A program made the position numbers and the translations under genes. Of a stretch of 64,000 nucleotides of DNA, positions 20,831-35,311 are shown piece by piece; position 1 is the first letter of the stretch, and every line of letters starts with the position of its first letter. The stretch lies in contig SEMN01000585.1 in the NCBI GenBank assembly GCA_005408345.1, forward strand, positions 1 through 64,000, read 5' to 3'. Source of the DNA: Macquaria australasica (taxonomy: Eukaryota > Chordata > Actinopteri > Centrarchiformes > Percichthyidae). Below the pieces are notes generated by a model. That model did no database searches, was not told the DNA's origin, and worked only from the letters and a program-made list of their open reading frames with translations.

Positions 20831-22771
20831 TAATTTATTTCATGTTTCCAAATTTATTTTATTGCAGTTTGACAAAATAATCCTCAACACAACAACTTAC
20901 TTGTTTTTGCCGAAGCTTTCAGCCACATGACCTTCCTCAGTGGATGGAGCTGCTCGGTTGTCATAGTGATGATTTAATCATTATCACAACTATGGAACTT
21001 CAGTCATGTTCAGGTGGTCTTTATGAACCCACACAGATCTTGGGGTGAAAATCCCAACCCAACTGAAGACCAAGACAGACACTGCAGAACATAAAGTCAG
21101 CATTTACCACAAACCCAACCCTGTCTCCTAGAAATTACATTTATATATTACAAATTTGAACAAATTTGTTGAACAGCATGCTGATAAGACAAATGTGAAG
21201 GGCGATAAAAGCCCTTTAGTCAGATAAGAGACAGAAGCTGTTTGGGAGTAGACCACCCCTACACCCCAGACATCCAGTCACTGTTGATGTCTGTGCCAAA
21301 ATTACATAGAGACGCAATCTGGATGTGTTTATTTTAAGATTAGTGCATTCCCAGGCCCTAGATGGCTCAAGACCAAGTGCTCTAACTATGGAAATAAATT
21401 GCCACTGTTTCCATCTTTGCTGAATCTGTTTATGTGTGTTTATCTCATTTAAAAATACATCTTGCACTTGTCGGCCTTGGAGACTTAATAGAAAGTCCTA
21501 CTGGCACAAATCCACAACTCACCGTCTCTTTCACACACATGTCAGAGTCTTGTTCACGAGTTTCTCCAGTCCACCTTATTTTTTGCAAACGGTGGAGGGA
21601 AACCGAGGCGACCGTGGAGGGACTAGTCAAACATAAACAACCGAAATTCAAAACTTCTTGTTGTGAAGTGGCAGTGCTGACCAGTACTTCAGCTGAAGTG
21701 ACTTGCTGTTGCAGGAACAGACACGTCTGACTCCTTTGACTTGAGGAAACAAGAGTTCAGTATTGAAACAGAAGCCCAAAAAGTATTTCACCCTCTCTCC
21801 GCTATTCAACAGGGACCCAAAGTTTAGCACTATTATTGGTCAGTGTTAAAGTTAGGAATCATTTTAAAGGCTTCAGTGTGCGTTGAACAAACTAGTTCAT
21901 ACAAAAGTGAGTATATGTGTGCCGAGCGGACACACTCAAAGGTCGGGCGAAAAGCCTGTCATCATAGAGACGGGTGAGACATGATGATTTGTGCAAATAG
22001 GGATGACAGTGCACACTTTCAGATTGTCTCTCCTCAAAGGTGTTCATGGTGTTGCATTCAATTGTTCACACGAAAAGTGATGGAAGGTGTTGTGTGAAGA
22101 AAAAAGAGAAGAGAAATACAACTCCTGCCTACTTTCCCACCTCTGTCCATCCGGCCAATCACGCATTTCCCTTCTCATAACACATAACACAAGCGAATAT
22201 TTTGAATATTTTAAATCCTGTATTGTTTACATCCATGTTTACTAGCTTGCACTGTTCTTCTTCACTGCCTTTCCTGGTGCTTTGCTATGTTCCTTTGTGC
22301 ATTACCACCCCCAACTGTTGATCAGCAGAATAGCATGAAACCAGAGGAAGGACTGTATAGTGTAGTGCATGTGTTTCCTCGTGAACGATACAAACAAAAC
22401 ACTCCATCTTGGGAAAGGGGGTTCAAGACGTTGTTAGACGATCTGACAAGCACTTCGTTTGAAGCATACTGACACCTTGAGACATCTGCATATAAAAGTA
22501 TTTGTTATGTGGCTTTGCTTTTGTTGCCAGACTGCCGCAAAAAACATTTTTTACGTGCAGCATTTATTTATAACATAATCTTGGGTATGGGCATGGCGTG
22601 TGGCAATTAGTTTGTGGTAATGTAATTAATTGCAAATTATTTTTCTTCATATTCTGTGCAACCCTAAAGGACATTTTAAACTGAAATGGTAGGGGCTTTA
22701 AGACTACACCTGCATTGTTATCTGATCCTGAGGCCCTGTCCTGTAGAGGGGCCCTGAGCTAAAGTTTAGCT
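20831..22771. other. Intergenic spacer
   Basis: Several short open frames on both strands show no recognised domain, no splice-consistent chain and no conserved motif. I see no supported gene. Confidence 0.4.
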
Positions 22772-23189
22772 TTAAAGGAAAAGTTTAAAATTTTGGGGAA
22801 ACACAGCTTTTCTCTTACTTACCTTGCCAAGAGTTAGATGAAAATATTGACATCACTCTCAAGTCCATACGCGAATTATGAAGTTACGGCCAGCAGCCAG
22901 TTAGCTTAGCTTAGAACAAAAGACTGGACACAGAGGGAAACAGTGAGCCTGGCTCTGTCCACAGGTAACAAAGTCCACCTATCAGCATCAATATCAGCAT
23001 CTAAAATTCACTAATTAACACGTATCTTGTTTGTTTAATCCATACAAACACCAGAATGGAAAAATGACATCACTATTTTACAGCGGGTTATGTGCCGGAC
23101 TGTTTCTTTGTCAGGGCCAGTAACTTCCTGGAGGCTCTGCAGGTTGCCAGGCAACTGGTATTTCCCCAAATGTCAAACTTTTCTTTTAA
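22772..23189. mobile_element. MITE with approximately 28-bp imperfect inverted ends
   Basis: The left end ttaaaggaaaagtttaaaat and following tttggggaaa are mirrored by tttccccaaatgtcaaactt then ttcttttaa on the right. The body includes 'gccagttagcttagctta' and 'ctggctctgtccac', typical of a widespread fish repeat. No coding capacity. Confidence 0.7.
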
Positions 23190-24229
23190 GGCTTTTCTTA
23201 TTTCTATCTACATTGTGTATTACATGGAGCATCACTAAATACATTTGTGCTTAATATAGTTACCACAAACTAATAACTCATTACTGACTGATACATTTAA
23301 TACAGAGGGAGTCGGGGTTAGTGTTGCCCCAGTAATGTGGCCCCAGGTTTGGGAGATTCACTATTCACTTGTTTAAAATTTTGAGATAAATCTGTTTTGT
23401 CTCAGCTTTTATGGATCTTTCAGTGTTTAGTTGAGCCACATATTTAGAAAAGGAAAGAGGGAAAATGTGGTGATTTGTTGCATTTCTTTGCATTTAGACC
23501 AACAGCTGGAGGTACCGAGAGTGCATCGCAATTTCTCTTTAATTTTTGCCCTCAAAAAGAAGGCTACATTTAAATTTCTATGTATTTTTATTCTTAATTC
23601 CACACAAAAGGCCGCCTTATGTCAGCTCTTGTAGTATCTCGGTGCCAAGAATGTACAGAGCAGGTCTCGTGGGAGCTGCAGAGCATCACTTAACATTCCC
23701 TGTGAAGAGCTGCGCTGTCAGGCAGCGTAACCTAACAACCACACAGAGGAAACAAACAGAGCTGAGCGGTGACACTGATGAATGCATGCAGAAGGGGTGG
23801 GGGGGCAACAGTGCTAGGATTTAGGATTAATCACATTTCCAAAATAAAGGCACCTGCAATGACACACATCTGTAGACGGAAATTTAAATTTAAATTTAGG
23901 TCACTAAGTTAAGATGATAGCTTGTCTCGCTGCCCCCAAGTGATCAAAAAGAAATGAATGCTGGTTTAAATAAATATTATCAGCAAAATGTAATTTAAGT
24001 ATAAAAGTTAAAGCTCTCATTATGTAAAATGACTGTATTATCATATATATTTCATATTATTAAGTAATTATACAATGCATTAACATGTAAACGGCATTTT
24101 AATTGTGCTGCTGGTTGAGTTTGATCTGATTTTAACTACCTTATAATGTGCATTTTAATCCATAACAATGCATTATATTTTATAAGATGATCATATGTTA
24201 TTTGCATACAAAGTAACCAGTAACTACAG
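23190..24229. other. Intergenic spacer
   Basis: AT-rich, with no supported gene or repeat boundary. Confidence 0.35.
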
Positions 24230-24415
24230 CTGTCAGATAAATGTACAAATAAGTAAGTAGGTGTAGTGGAGTAAAGAATATATTTTTTAGATGTATTGGA
24301 TCAGAAATATAAAGTAAATAAAATCACATAAAATGGAAATACACAAGTAAAGTACAAGTACTTTTATTAAAGTATAGCATTTGAGTAAATGTTCTTAGTT
24401 TTTTCCACCTCTGAT
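24230..24415. repeat. Teleost 'aaaagtaaagtacaagta' type repeat
   Basis: Shares phrases such as 'taaagtacaagtac' and 'gagtaaatgt' with stretches near 34,900-35,035, 59,880-60,240 and 61,860-62,300. It is an old, decayed interspersed family. Confidence 0.6.
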
Positions 24416-24659
24416 AGGAGAGAAATGTTATGAACCATCTGTTACCATAGAGACGCTATGAGGAGTGGCAGTAGTAAACAGCAGGTGATTAAAAAATAAC
24501 CTCAACACTGATGGAGACGGTTACATGTTTGTTTTTTCATTTTATATTTCACATGTACTGTATGTGAGGATGATAACTGGATGATGTCACCATGCGGGCG
24601 GGGCTATGCAAATGAGGGAGACGAGTCAAAGGGAGGATGTGAGCGTCGGGTCTCTCCCA

Positions 24660-24712
24660 TCACCATCACCACCACCACCACCACCACCATCACCACCACC
24701 ATCACCACCATC
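24660..24712. repeat. (CAC/CAT)n microsatellite upstream of crip2
   Basis: About 50 bp of CAC, CCA and CAT triplets ending 64 bases before the crip2 start codon, so probably in its 5' UTR or core promoter. Frames through it are low-complexity and not genes. Confidence 0.85.
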
Positions 24713-24775
24713 CTCTGAGGTGTGTCTGCGCCGCTGGAGCTGCAGACAGACGCCTTCTCTTTGTTCACACGGAAC

Positions 24776-27700
24776 ATGGCGTCAAAATGTCCAAAATGCG
24801 ACAAGACGGTGTATTTCGGTAAGTGCGTTTTCTTCTTCTTCTGTGTTTTACAAACGCCCAACGTCGAGACTATCATCAGAGGCGAAGCTTTGCCCGAAGC
24901 GTGGGAGTGTTACCGTCTCATGAAGAAATAGTCCGCTATTCTTTAATTCTTCTTTTGTTTTAATGCATTACGCTTGTTTCCAGTGAGGGAGGTTGTGTTT
25001 AAACCAGACTGGATGTAATACAGGTCATGCAGCCCATTGACAAAAAGGGTGTTAATTATATTATTTTATAAGTATAATATAATTACATCTAAAAACCTTC
25101 TAAGAAGCACCCAGGACTATTGTACGAAATATATCCTCTTCTTTTTAAAGGAATGTGCGCACAGTGTTTATTACAGGTGGGGTTTGGTAACATGGAGAAC
25201 ACTCCTATTATATAATAACTCCTGTTATATATTGAAGTATTCAAAATCACGTGGTGAAAGGTTTAACCCTTGTTCATCCTATTCAGTCCAATTGGTGTCT
25301 AATGTTTCAGCCGGGTCAAAATCTAAGATAAACATTTTTTTTTTAATCTTAAAAATAAGATAAAAAGATAAATAGTTTTCAAGTATTTCAGATCTCAGGC
25401 TACAAAATATTTAGGTGAAATTGAAGTTGTTATCATATAGGAGTGGTGCAATATGGATAAAAACTCCTATTTCTGTATATGTATTGTTATGTTGCAACAA
25501 ACACTGTATCAGTATATCATAGTACATTTTAACATCCCATTTAAAAAAAACTCCAACATTGCCATAAAACAGTCCTGCTTGTTGATTTGCAACATTGTCC
25601 ACAATAACCTACCAAAGATATGAAAGTGACAAAATCTCTGACAAAGATAACAAATGTAATGAATATCATTTAATGGTACAGTCATGCCACGATTATCCTT
25701 CATTTAGAGCTGAGAGCTGTCGACCACAAAAACGAACATTTGAGGATTTTGTCACTATAACCGCCATGAAAAGAGCTGCACCAATATTAGTCTTAGAAGG
25801 ACGAGCTATGTGCTAGCAGCAGATGAGACTGTAGACAGAGTATGACTACTATAGGAATATTATCGTGATAGCATAAGAGGCCTTGAATCAGATTGCACTT
25901 AAAGGGTGGATATTAATGTATGTTGTATCATCTGACCTGAAGGTTAAAAGCCTGTTATGGCCTGCACTGTAGAGGAGGGCTGCAACTAATGATTATTTTC
26001 AGTATCGATTAATCCGTTAGGTTTATAAAATGTCACAAAATGGTGAAAAATTCCCATCACAGTCTATCATAGAAGGACCAGCAAAAATTCTCATTTGAGA
26101 AGCTGGAACCAGCGAATTTCTTTGACATTTTTAATCAAAAAAATTATTATTCAGTTATCAAAATTGTTTCCAGTTAACTTTTTTGTAATCATCTAAGGGA
26201 TTAATCAACTCTTAGTTTCAGCTTTATTGTTGAAGATGGCGTCTTGGGGAAAAACATCCATTTATACAGCTACCTTACAAAAGGGATCTGCCGGTATCAG
26301 ATTTTCAAGCTATGATTAGTGGCCAAATATATCACAGTAAACAGTGTTATCATTATATTCATTAAACTTCAGTAAAACCGTTAATGAAGGCAGGAGCGCG
26401 GTGCTGTGTTCATGGTGCCCTCTGAAAGCTACGGTAGTTACGGTAAAGACGATAATAATGCCGATAATTCCTGCCGGTGTTGTTATCGTCAATGTGTTTC
26501 ACCACGGTGTATAGTAAAACCAGTATACCGGCACACCTCTACCCTACAATACAAAACTTCAAGCTCCAATACAACAAAACCTAAACTATGAGTCCCAGAC
26601 TCAAACTGGTAACTGCTCTGTTTTGACGCAGGCCAGACTGGCCTATAATTGGTTCACTATCGTTGGATAAGATTACAGGGAGCCATTAGCAGTCCTGTGT
26701 TATCTGACAGCTACAACAAATCACCATCTTTACATGTACATGCATGTCCACCTCTAAATAAAGGTGGAATGAGTTTGGGTGGGTTGATTCTGGTTACTGG
26801 ACGCTTGTGTTGATCAGATTAAGTCAGCTTCTTTTCCCCGACTGTAAACAGAATAGTCACGAGGAAAAAGGGTGAAATCATGTTGCTTAGGAGTGACTTT
26901 AGTGACCATATATCAGTTTTCAGCCTTCTTTTCATTTTGGAGCTGCACCACATGGCGTTTTAAATAATTTATTGATTGCACATGCATCATGTGGATCAAT
27001 TTTCTTTTTGTTCTTTCCCCTTGAGAACAGCAGCAAAACCCCGCCCTGCAGGTTCAACCAAACATGCTGTTTCTCTTTCATACTTGAAACTCAAGTATGA
27101 CTCAAGTCAATTCACAAGACATATGTTTCCTCTGGCAGTGTGAGTTGTTGTTGTTTTGTAGCTGCACAGAGAATTTATTGTGGTGGAAATGCATTTTATA
27201 CATTTTAAGCTCAGAAATTTGTATCTATTTTTGGAATTTGAGCTTCAAAGTTCTTAGCATCCACCATGTTTTATTAATTTTCACACAAGTGTATATCCAG
27301 CATTTCATTGATACAACAAATGTATGATATAAAAAAGAGGAAAAATGAAACGTTACAAGAAAACAAACACACAAACCCATGCACAAAAGGAAAACAAGCT
27401 AGGAAAAGGAAATAAAATGAGCCAAAAGTAAATAAATAAAAACTCAAAGGAAGCTGTTTTAACAGGAGACGGGACAAGAAGTAACAATAATTGAAGACCG
27501 TGACTGAAAACGTGTTGCTCTAGAGATGTTGCTCTAGAAAATCATTCTTTAACACACTACTGTGCACTTGTTACACACACACACACACACACACACACGT
27601 CCTGCACCATCAATGCAAAGTGCTCGCTGTGTGCCAAGGTGACTTCCTGTCATATATCACAGTGACAGGCTGGGCAGTGAGTGTAAACAGGAAGTGTCAT

Positions 27701-30700
27701 GTGGTATCAGGGCCTCAGTGTATCTGCTGGGATATTCTGGGAGGAGGACAAACAGATAAATGGCTGTCAGTGAACCTCTCTGTCCCTCTGTCCGTCCTTC
27801 TGTCCTTTCTGCAGCAGACTCTGTGACTGAAGCTGTTGAGTTGCTTAAACAAAGGCTTTTTTTTAGGGACTGTACAAAAATTATTAGGGCAGCAGTCGGT
27901 GAAGCGGGAGGGTTATGTAGTTTTTCTTTTTGCTGAGAGCCTTTTATTTTTTCTCATACCGGATTTATATTTTATTTCAGCCTTCCCTTATGATATTGTT
28001 AATAGTAATAATCAAATTCTTTTTCCAAAACTGATTTAGTGAAGGAGTGAATTGGATTTCTGTGACATTTGCAGAGGCTAAAGGATGCTGCCAAGCTTGA
28101 AAAGCATTGCAATTCTGAGAAGTTTCTTTCGCCTCTTAGTGTCTGCATTTGTGTACAAACTGAGCATAATATTTCCCTTCTGTATGCTATTGCTGATCTG
28201 TTTGAGAAGCCAATTCTTCCACTGTTTCTGTCAGATTTCATTTTCCCAAAATACAGCTTTTAATGGATATAATTTTCCCTTTTAATATTTAACCTTGATC
28301 TTATAAAATAAAACTGAACACCTTTTTTCCACTTGTTTTTGACAAGGATGGTATAATCTGAGCCCTGATTTGATCTGTTTATGCAACATTTTTCAGTTGT
28401 ACTTTATTCTTAATGCATCTGACCCCTCAGGTTTGTGGCTTTGATTTTTGTTCTGTTTGATTATATTGACAGAAATCTGATTCCATTAATGTATTTATTC
28501 ATTGGTCTACCTCATTATCATCCTGTTACCTAGTACTGAGTACATTGCCCATTCATCTTAAATGGATCTTTATACCTGTTTTTAAGGGGTTAATGTCCCA
28601 TAAACATGAGCGTGTAACACTGTAGTTTCACAAAGCAGGTTTATTTAAATTCCTCATCTCTGTCTGTTTTGCTTCCACAGCGGAGAAGGTGTCGTCTTTA
28701 GGGAAAGACTGGCACAAGTTCTGTCTGAAATGTGAGCGCTGCAACAAGACGTTGAACCCGGGAGGCCACGCTGAGGTAAGAGGAAGTGAACAGAAGGAGA
28801 GAAGATGGAGTATATTTCACATTTTAAGATGTAACAATGGAGTTAGTTAACATCATTCCCACATTTTTGGTCATCTTAAATGTGTAGTGGCCCAGGACTG
28901 CCATTTTTAAGCACTTTAATCTCACTTTAAAACAAACTGAGATGAGAGAAATAATCACTGATGGAATATATTATAACAGGAGGGGAAGGATCTGCCTGGT
29001 GAACTAGATCAAATGTCGTAATAACATTTCTGATTAATCATCTATAGAGTTAAACCACTTGTAGTCACAGGCTGCGAATGTAAACTAAAACCAAGGCAGA
29101 GATACAACTCTGACAAGACTTTCTAACCACCTGCACATGATTGTACAAGTCTGACCACAAAGAAACCACGTGTACTTCCTGTTGAGGTTACTTTCTCTGT
29201 CAAAGGCCCAAAACAGATCATTTGTCTGCATTAGTTTGAGGATCTGTTCACACCAAGCGTATTTGGAACAGTTTATTCATCTTTGCAGCCAAGTGGCACC
29301 AAATAGCTGCACTAAAACATCTGAAAGTTCTAGTTCTTTCAGCGCTGAATCTGACTGTCTTCAGGTCAGTAGTACTTTAAGTTGTGGTCCAAGCTGTTAC
29401 GTTCAGTTCAGAACAAAACTAGCCGATACAAGCCCTGTACATGAGCCTAATAACTTAGCAGCCTATTATTTACAACAGATTTGTCAGATTCTGAATGTTT
29501 CTGTGGCTTTCGCGATCTTTTAATAAGCTTTTAACGAGGGAGTGACGTGCTGTGAATCACAGCTGAGCTGACAACGGCGCTGTCAGTCACCAGCGAGGAG
29601 CTCCACTGCTAAAAAGCCACTGATTCAGTCAGTGACAGTGAAGATTCTGTGTCAGTTCAGTTCAGTTTAAGGATTCGGTGTCATGTCGTATATGTACTGA
29701 ACACTTCCAGCGCAGCCTGTGTAGACAGATGGATCGATTAAAGAAGAAGCTGAATGTTCGGTCAAACATGCAGACGACTGAATACATGAGGCGGCTCCTT
29801 AGACGTGTCTGAATGACAAAGAGAAATTACTTCAGATGAAGGCAGCAATGTTGGATATTTTATGTCTGAAAAGGGTCATACATGGAAAGTCAAGCTGAGG
29901 ACACATTAGTCTCTATTTGCTTTAAACAACACAGTTAGCAAAAAGAGAGTGGTGTGTCACAGGCTTCCACAGAAAACAATAAAATTAAGTGACGGTAAAC
30001 AGACCACAGAATGGACTGATGCTCATATTTAGCTCTTTTGTCATGCCATGACATATAAATTCTTGTGAACAGAGAAAATAACAGGGAGCAGACAAGTCTT
30101 ATAAACTTCTGTGAATAAGTCCTGGTTCATTTGTCATTTGGCTTTATGTGAATCCAAACAGACTAAATACAAATAAATGTGTTTAACTAAACTTTTCCAC
30201 TCTGATTCAGAACAGTGAGAAACTGGACCTTTAGTCCCACTCAGAGACTTGATAAACCGACGGCTCTGCTCACTCTCCCTCCCTCTTGTGTTTTGCAGCA
30301 TGATGGGACGCCTTACTGCCACAAGCCCTGCTACGCCGCCCTCTTTGGACCAAAAGGTGCCGTTTCTCCCTGTTTCCACTTTGGAACAACTCTGTATTGG
30401 TCTTCTTTTTTTTTTTTTTTTTTTAGGTTTTTAAAGGAAACGTTTGCGTGTGTTTTAGGTGTGAACATCGGCGGAGCTGGTTCCTACGTGTACGACAATC
30501 CTGCCAACGAAGCCCCTGCTGCTGTTTCCATGGAAACAGATGCCAAGCCAGAGAAAAAAGCCCCCGCACGGGGACCAGTGAAGGGTGAGAAATATGTGGA
30601 GCAAAAATAGAAAAACTGTCATTTGTTGGGAAGAGAAATTCAATGTCTGTTAGAATAGCTGGAGGGATTAGGTTTAGTTTAACTCACTTGAGTTGCATAG

Positions 30701-33025
30701 ATGAAGATATGGAGGGCAGCTTTTAGAGGAAAAGAGAGGAAAATCAAGATGTCAAAAAGAGAAACTCATAGAGGAAGAAAAATATATCAAACTGTTAGTA
30801 AAAACTGAGAATAAGAATAGGAATGCATAGGGCTGATGCAGATAAAGATGTAAAGATAAAGATGTGTGTGTTTAAGGAGAAAAACAGGGAGATAAAAATA
30901 AGGAGAAGGATGATAAAACACAAGTTGATTCCCCTGAAAAAGTTGCAAATCTGTCAGAATAATCATGTTCATTTATTGCTGCAATGAAGCTGCAATTACT
31001 CCACAGCAAATAATCCATTATTCCAATTCAATGTGACTCTTCCAGCTGCAAGCTTCTCGTCTTTCTCTGGAGGACCCAACATCTGCCCCAGATGCAACAA
31101 GACCGTATATTTCGGTGAGCAGATTGGTGTCTTCATCATATCTCTCAGTTTGCATGTATTATATGAGTGCTGGAATGTGTCTAAGTGACTAAGGGGGCTG
31201 GTTGCCATGGTGACTATCTCCATGGTGGCGCATGTGTGTGTGTGTGTGCAGCTGAGAAGGTGTCGTCTCTCGGGAAGAACTGGCACCGGCCCTGTCTGCG
31301 CTGCGAGAGGTGCAGTAAGACTCTGACTCCCGGCAGCCACGCAGAGGTGAGAGATGCAGCGATACCACACTCCTAAAGCTGGATGTTGTATTTTTAATCA
31401 TATAAAAAACTACAAAATGAAGCTTTTCAGACATGACAACACAAGTCCCCGTAAGAAGGAATTCTTTTCTTTCTGTTGCAGCATGATGGAGAGCCATACT
31501 GCCACAAACCGTGCTACGCTGTGCTGTTTGGGCCCAAAGGTATGAAGTCAGAAACACTTAGCGCAGCATTCAAAAACCAGCATGTCCCCAAACAACAGTC
31601 TGCAGAAGGTCATTTTAGATCTACAAATATTTATCAGAGGCAGCCATATTGGCTGGGTGGGTGAAGGCAAATAACCACTGATTTTGTGGCCTTCAAGTGT
31701 CACATTGAAGCTCGGTTAAAAGGGCAAGAGGTACATGAAGAGAGGAGGAAACTATTATTATGTACGTAGTGCTCTCGCTGATACCATAATTCACAGTTAA
31801 CTTCGTCATTAGGCTTGGGAACCCTAGTTAACTTAACAATTTTGTAGGTAAAACTGTGGCTCTACTTACAAAGAGAACCAGCGATGCCTCAAGCTTAAGC
31901 TCTCAGCATGTTGGCTGCAGCATCCCACCGCACGCCCTCTCCTTTACGAGTGTGTGGACACTGTCCGTAAACAATTAATATGTACAAACTTGCACACGTC
32001 GTGCGCTTGTCTGTGCGAGAGTTTCCATTGCTTTCCGACACTGTAGTGGGCGCTGTGGACTAATCTTCAGGAAGCAGGCAGGAAGGCTGCTGTAGAAGAA
32101 GAAAGCAGGAAAAGCCAAATGCTCAGAGCCTGGGAGAAAAAAGACAAATTTGTGGTCTCGATTTAATATTGTTTTAATAGGCTCTGTCTCGCGCTATCAT
32201 GCCGCCCAAACAAAGCCACAAAGCCACTTCTTAATGAAAAACATACAGTAGATGTGCAGGAGAACTAGGCTTCCTCTGCACACGGACAACGTCCCAACGT
32301 TAGACCTCTCCAAACTTACAAAACACCTTCATGCATGTTTTCACTTAGCAGCAGGAATCTATAGGCAATAATGTGTTTTATCCCATGTCTCCCATCAGCC
32401 TTTGCAGCAGACAAATATCTGGATTGCTTGTTGTTGAGCTTTGTTTTAAAAAAAAAAAACAGTCTGGGCCAAATCACATACAAAATATCTACTCACTTAC
32501 CTCTAGTGTTCCCTATATGAAGTATTCATCTTTAAAACTTCTGCCATTGCGAATTAAGTTTTGTTCTCAAAACACTGGAAAATGACATTTGATGAACACA
32601 ACAGCAGCGTGTCTTTCCAGAAACAGCGTCCCTGTGGATAATCACACTGTAAGTAACGCTGTAATAAAACACACTGCCGAGCTTCCACAGGGACCATTTC
32701 AGCCATAGAAAGTAGTTCCAATGAAAACTGCTCACAGTGAGGTTTGCAGATTATCCTCAGTAACTGGGACCTTGTTTCTCAAAAGACATGCTGCTGATGA
32801 GATTTTTCAAATTTGGGTGAGGAAGCTATTACAAAACTTCTGCACAGAGAATCACATATGTCTGCATGGCCGGATACAAAGAGTTAGTTTCATATAGAAA
32901 TTTTGCCATTAGCGTGAACTGACCCTTTAAAGGTGAAGGCCGTGCTCTGCCCTCTCTCAGGCGTAAACACTGGAGGTGTCGGCAGCTACATCTACGACGA
33001 CCCCGAAGCCGAGGCACAGCCCTGA
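24776..33025 (+). CDS. crip2: Cysteine-rich protein 2 (two LIM domains)
   Basis: Eight coding exons: 24776-24818, 28681-28775, 30299-30356, 30459-30584, 31046-31114, 31252-31346, 31482-31539, 32961-33025. They join in phase to 609 bases, 202 residues, close to the mammalian length of about 208. The start MASKCPKCDKTVYF matches CRIP2. LIM1 zinc ligands: C5, C8, H26, C29, C32, C35, C53, C57. LIM2 ligands: C121, C124, H142, C145, C148, C151, C169, C173. Each LIM is followed by a glycine-rich GxNxGGxGSY block typical of CRIP/CSRP proteins. A Lys/Pro/Ala-rich linker (about 78-107) separates them. Exon pairs 2/6 and 3/7 have equal lengths (95 and 58), reflecting the internal LIM duplication. LIM domains bind partner proteins; CRIP2 acts in cardiovascular and smooth-muscle gene control. 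All splice sites are canonical. Confidence 0.96.
25975..26225. repeat. Teleost interspersed repeat in crip2 intron 1
   Basis: Begins 'gctgcaactaatgattattt' and contains 'aaaatgtcacaaaatggtga', hallmarks of a very common fish family. Related decayed pieces occur at about 33,700-33,765 and 39,970-40,430. Confidence 0.65.
27574..27598. repeat. (CA)n microsatellite
   Basis: About 24 bp of ac repeats in crip2 intron 1. Confidence 0.9.
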
Positions 33026-34440
33026 GATCTGACGCACCCCCTCCAGGACCCTCGACGTCTCTTTGATTGGCCTTCTAACGTCATGGTGACAAACGATATG
33101 TACTGCACTCACAGGGATGGATATTTCGATGTTTATGTTGTATTTGTATATTGTTTATATATCTATTTTTTTGTACTGAAACAAACCTTTAACATGTCCT
33201 CCTATGTGAGTTTCAGATTTGCCTTTAAGTTTCTTGGTTCTCTTTGCCAAACAATTAGCAGCCTATTATGTAGTGGATTAAAGCGCCTGTGTTTTTTTCA
33301 CTCGTTATTAATAGTTTTTCAGACTTTTGTGCACTTGCAAGATGTATTGTATGAAAGAAAAGAAACGTACCAGCCCACCAATTTATTGTCAGTATTTGTT
33401 GAACAGGTTCTAAAAAGAGGGATGAGGTGTAGACGTAGCTGAGGTACCGAACGCACAGAGACGTGTGTTTTACTGAATGTTATGAAGGTGAGTTTGGGGG
33501 TGTGTTGTGAACAAAAAGTGGTCAACTGCGCATCACATTTTCTAGAGTAAAACTGTGTGACGCCAAACTGTGTTCAGTGTCTGTGGATGTGTATTTGTTG
33601 TTCATTTACTACAAAACAGCAACAACACTCACAAGTTATAATTTGGCACGGCCAACTTTATTTTTGTAGAGCATTTCACACACAAGGAAAATATCTTTAT
33701 TATTTTCATTATTGATTTATCTGTTGATTGTTTGTTTTTTTAATTAACCAATTATTCATTTAGAATGGTGACTTAAGCATTTAAACATTTTTACATATAG
33801 AGCTTTTAGTGCGTATCATAGAGAAGTAAGATGACTTTAAACTCAGTTGTAGTGCAGCCTGGACGCTGATGTAGTGATCTGAAGGCAGGTGCGATGTCAC
33901 CTGTTTTATTATTAATATTATTGCTATTATTTTTATCATTATTAGTATTATTATCATTCCCTGTCAAAACTCATAATACTACGTTATACATCTTCATCCA
34001 AAGCACAGCATGCACAGTGTAACAAGCCGGCCACTCAAATATACGATTAATAACACATTATATTATATTGTTGGGTTCAAACACGTATTTTAATTCATGT
34101 TTATGAATCAGCTTCCAGACCAACAAAGTGAAAATCAGCTGGTTTAATGTGAAAAGACTTTTGACTTGTTTTTGAGGGAAGTGGAACAAAGTAAAACACA
34201 CAGATAAAAAGTAAATAAAGGACACGTGTGAACACGTCGGTCTTTGGTACGTTTCTGTTTCTCCATGCGTTAATTGTGCAACCGAATAGAAAGGCTTCAC
34301 GTCACTGACACGCCGCAGTCGGCAACGCCCCTTACTGGAAACAGGGTCCCCGGAAGAGGAAACACGTCGAGCTGAACAGAATACCACCGGACGTTTGAGA
34401 GTTTGTCTACAAAATAATAGCGCATCAGTGCGCTGCAGTA
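33026..34440. other. crip2 3' UTR and downstream spacer
   Basis: Directly follows the crip2 stop codon. An attaaa at about 33,276 is a possible weak polyadenylation signal; no clear AATAAA was seen close by. No further coding segment is supported. Confidence 0.4.
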
Positions 34441-34444
34441 GCCA

Positions 34445-35040
34445 GGGACGGAAAGTAACGAAGTACAGCAATTAAGCACAAATACGAGGCACTTCTATTT
34501 TTTGCTACTCTGTGCTTTTTACCGCATTACATTTATGACGGCTAAAGTTACTTTGCAAATTCGCATTTGCATTAAAAAAAAAAAAAGATTTAATCAACGT
34601 GTTAAATGTGATGCACTGCAGATCAAATTACTACACAGCACCAGCTGCAACAGTGAAATGTTGCTTATGCACGTATCAGTAATGATAACAGTATAACAGT
34701 ATGCTATGTGCCAATATATATAAATCTGACTATTAAAAAGAAGAACAAGTTATGTCTATTCCCTGTATTTCTCCCAGAATTGTATTCCTGGTAGCAACAA
34801 CTTAGACCTTCAGGTTGGAAAATATATTTTATGAAAAATATAACTGAAGAGTTGACAATTAAAATTCAAAGTAATCAACAGTATTTCTACAATCCTGGCC
34901 ACAGACCTGATTATAAGTACTTTTACGTTTGATACTTTCAGTAAATGTTGCCAATAATACTTTACTTCGTACACATTTTAATGCAGGACTTAGTTGAAAC
35001 AAAGTATTTTTACATTCTGGTATTACTAATGGCCTTAAAA
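34445..35040. repeat. Teleost interspersed repeat (aagtac family)
   Basis: The two ends ('gacggaaagtaacgaagtac' at the left, 'aagtatttttacattctggt' at the right) belong to the family also seen at 24,230, 59,880 and 61,860. The middle carries an A-rich run and unique sequence. Confidence 0.55.
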
Positions 35041-35311
35041 AGAAAGAAAGAAAGAAAAAGATAGATACTTAAAAGGAGGTACAGTGATATTTAGGGTCCC
35101 ACCGACAGTGAAGCTAAACATTTTATTACACGTTTAACAACAAAGCACTAGAAACATGCAGTGGATCTTTGAAATGTTATTACTGTTGGCAAAATGAACT
35201 TGCCCAGATCGGAGACATCTTCCATCCTTTACTGCTGTGAAACGCGATGCTTATTTATTTAATTGATATTGGTGTATCCCTATTATCTTTTATTATCTTA
35301 TTTTGAAAAAC

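Noticed and set aside
24606..24923. Frames rich in Pro/Ser or Val/Met next to crip2
   Set aside because: Translations of the CAC/CAT microsatellite in the crip2 5' region.
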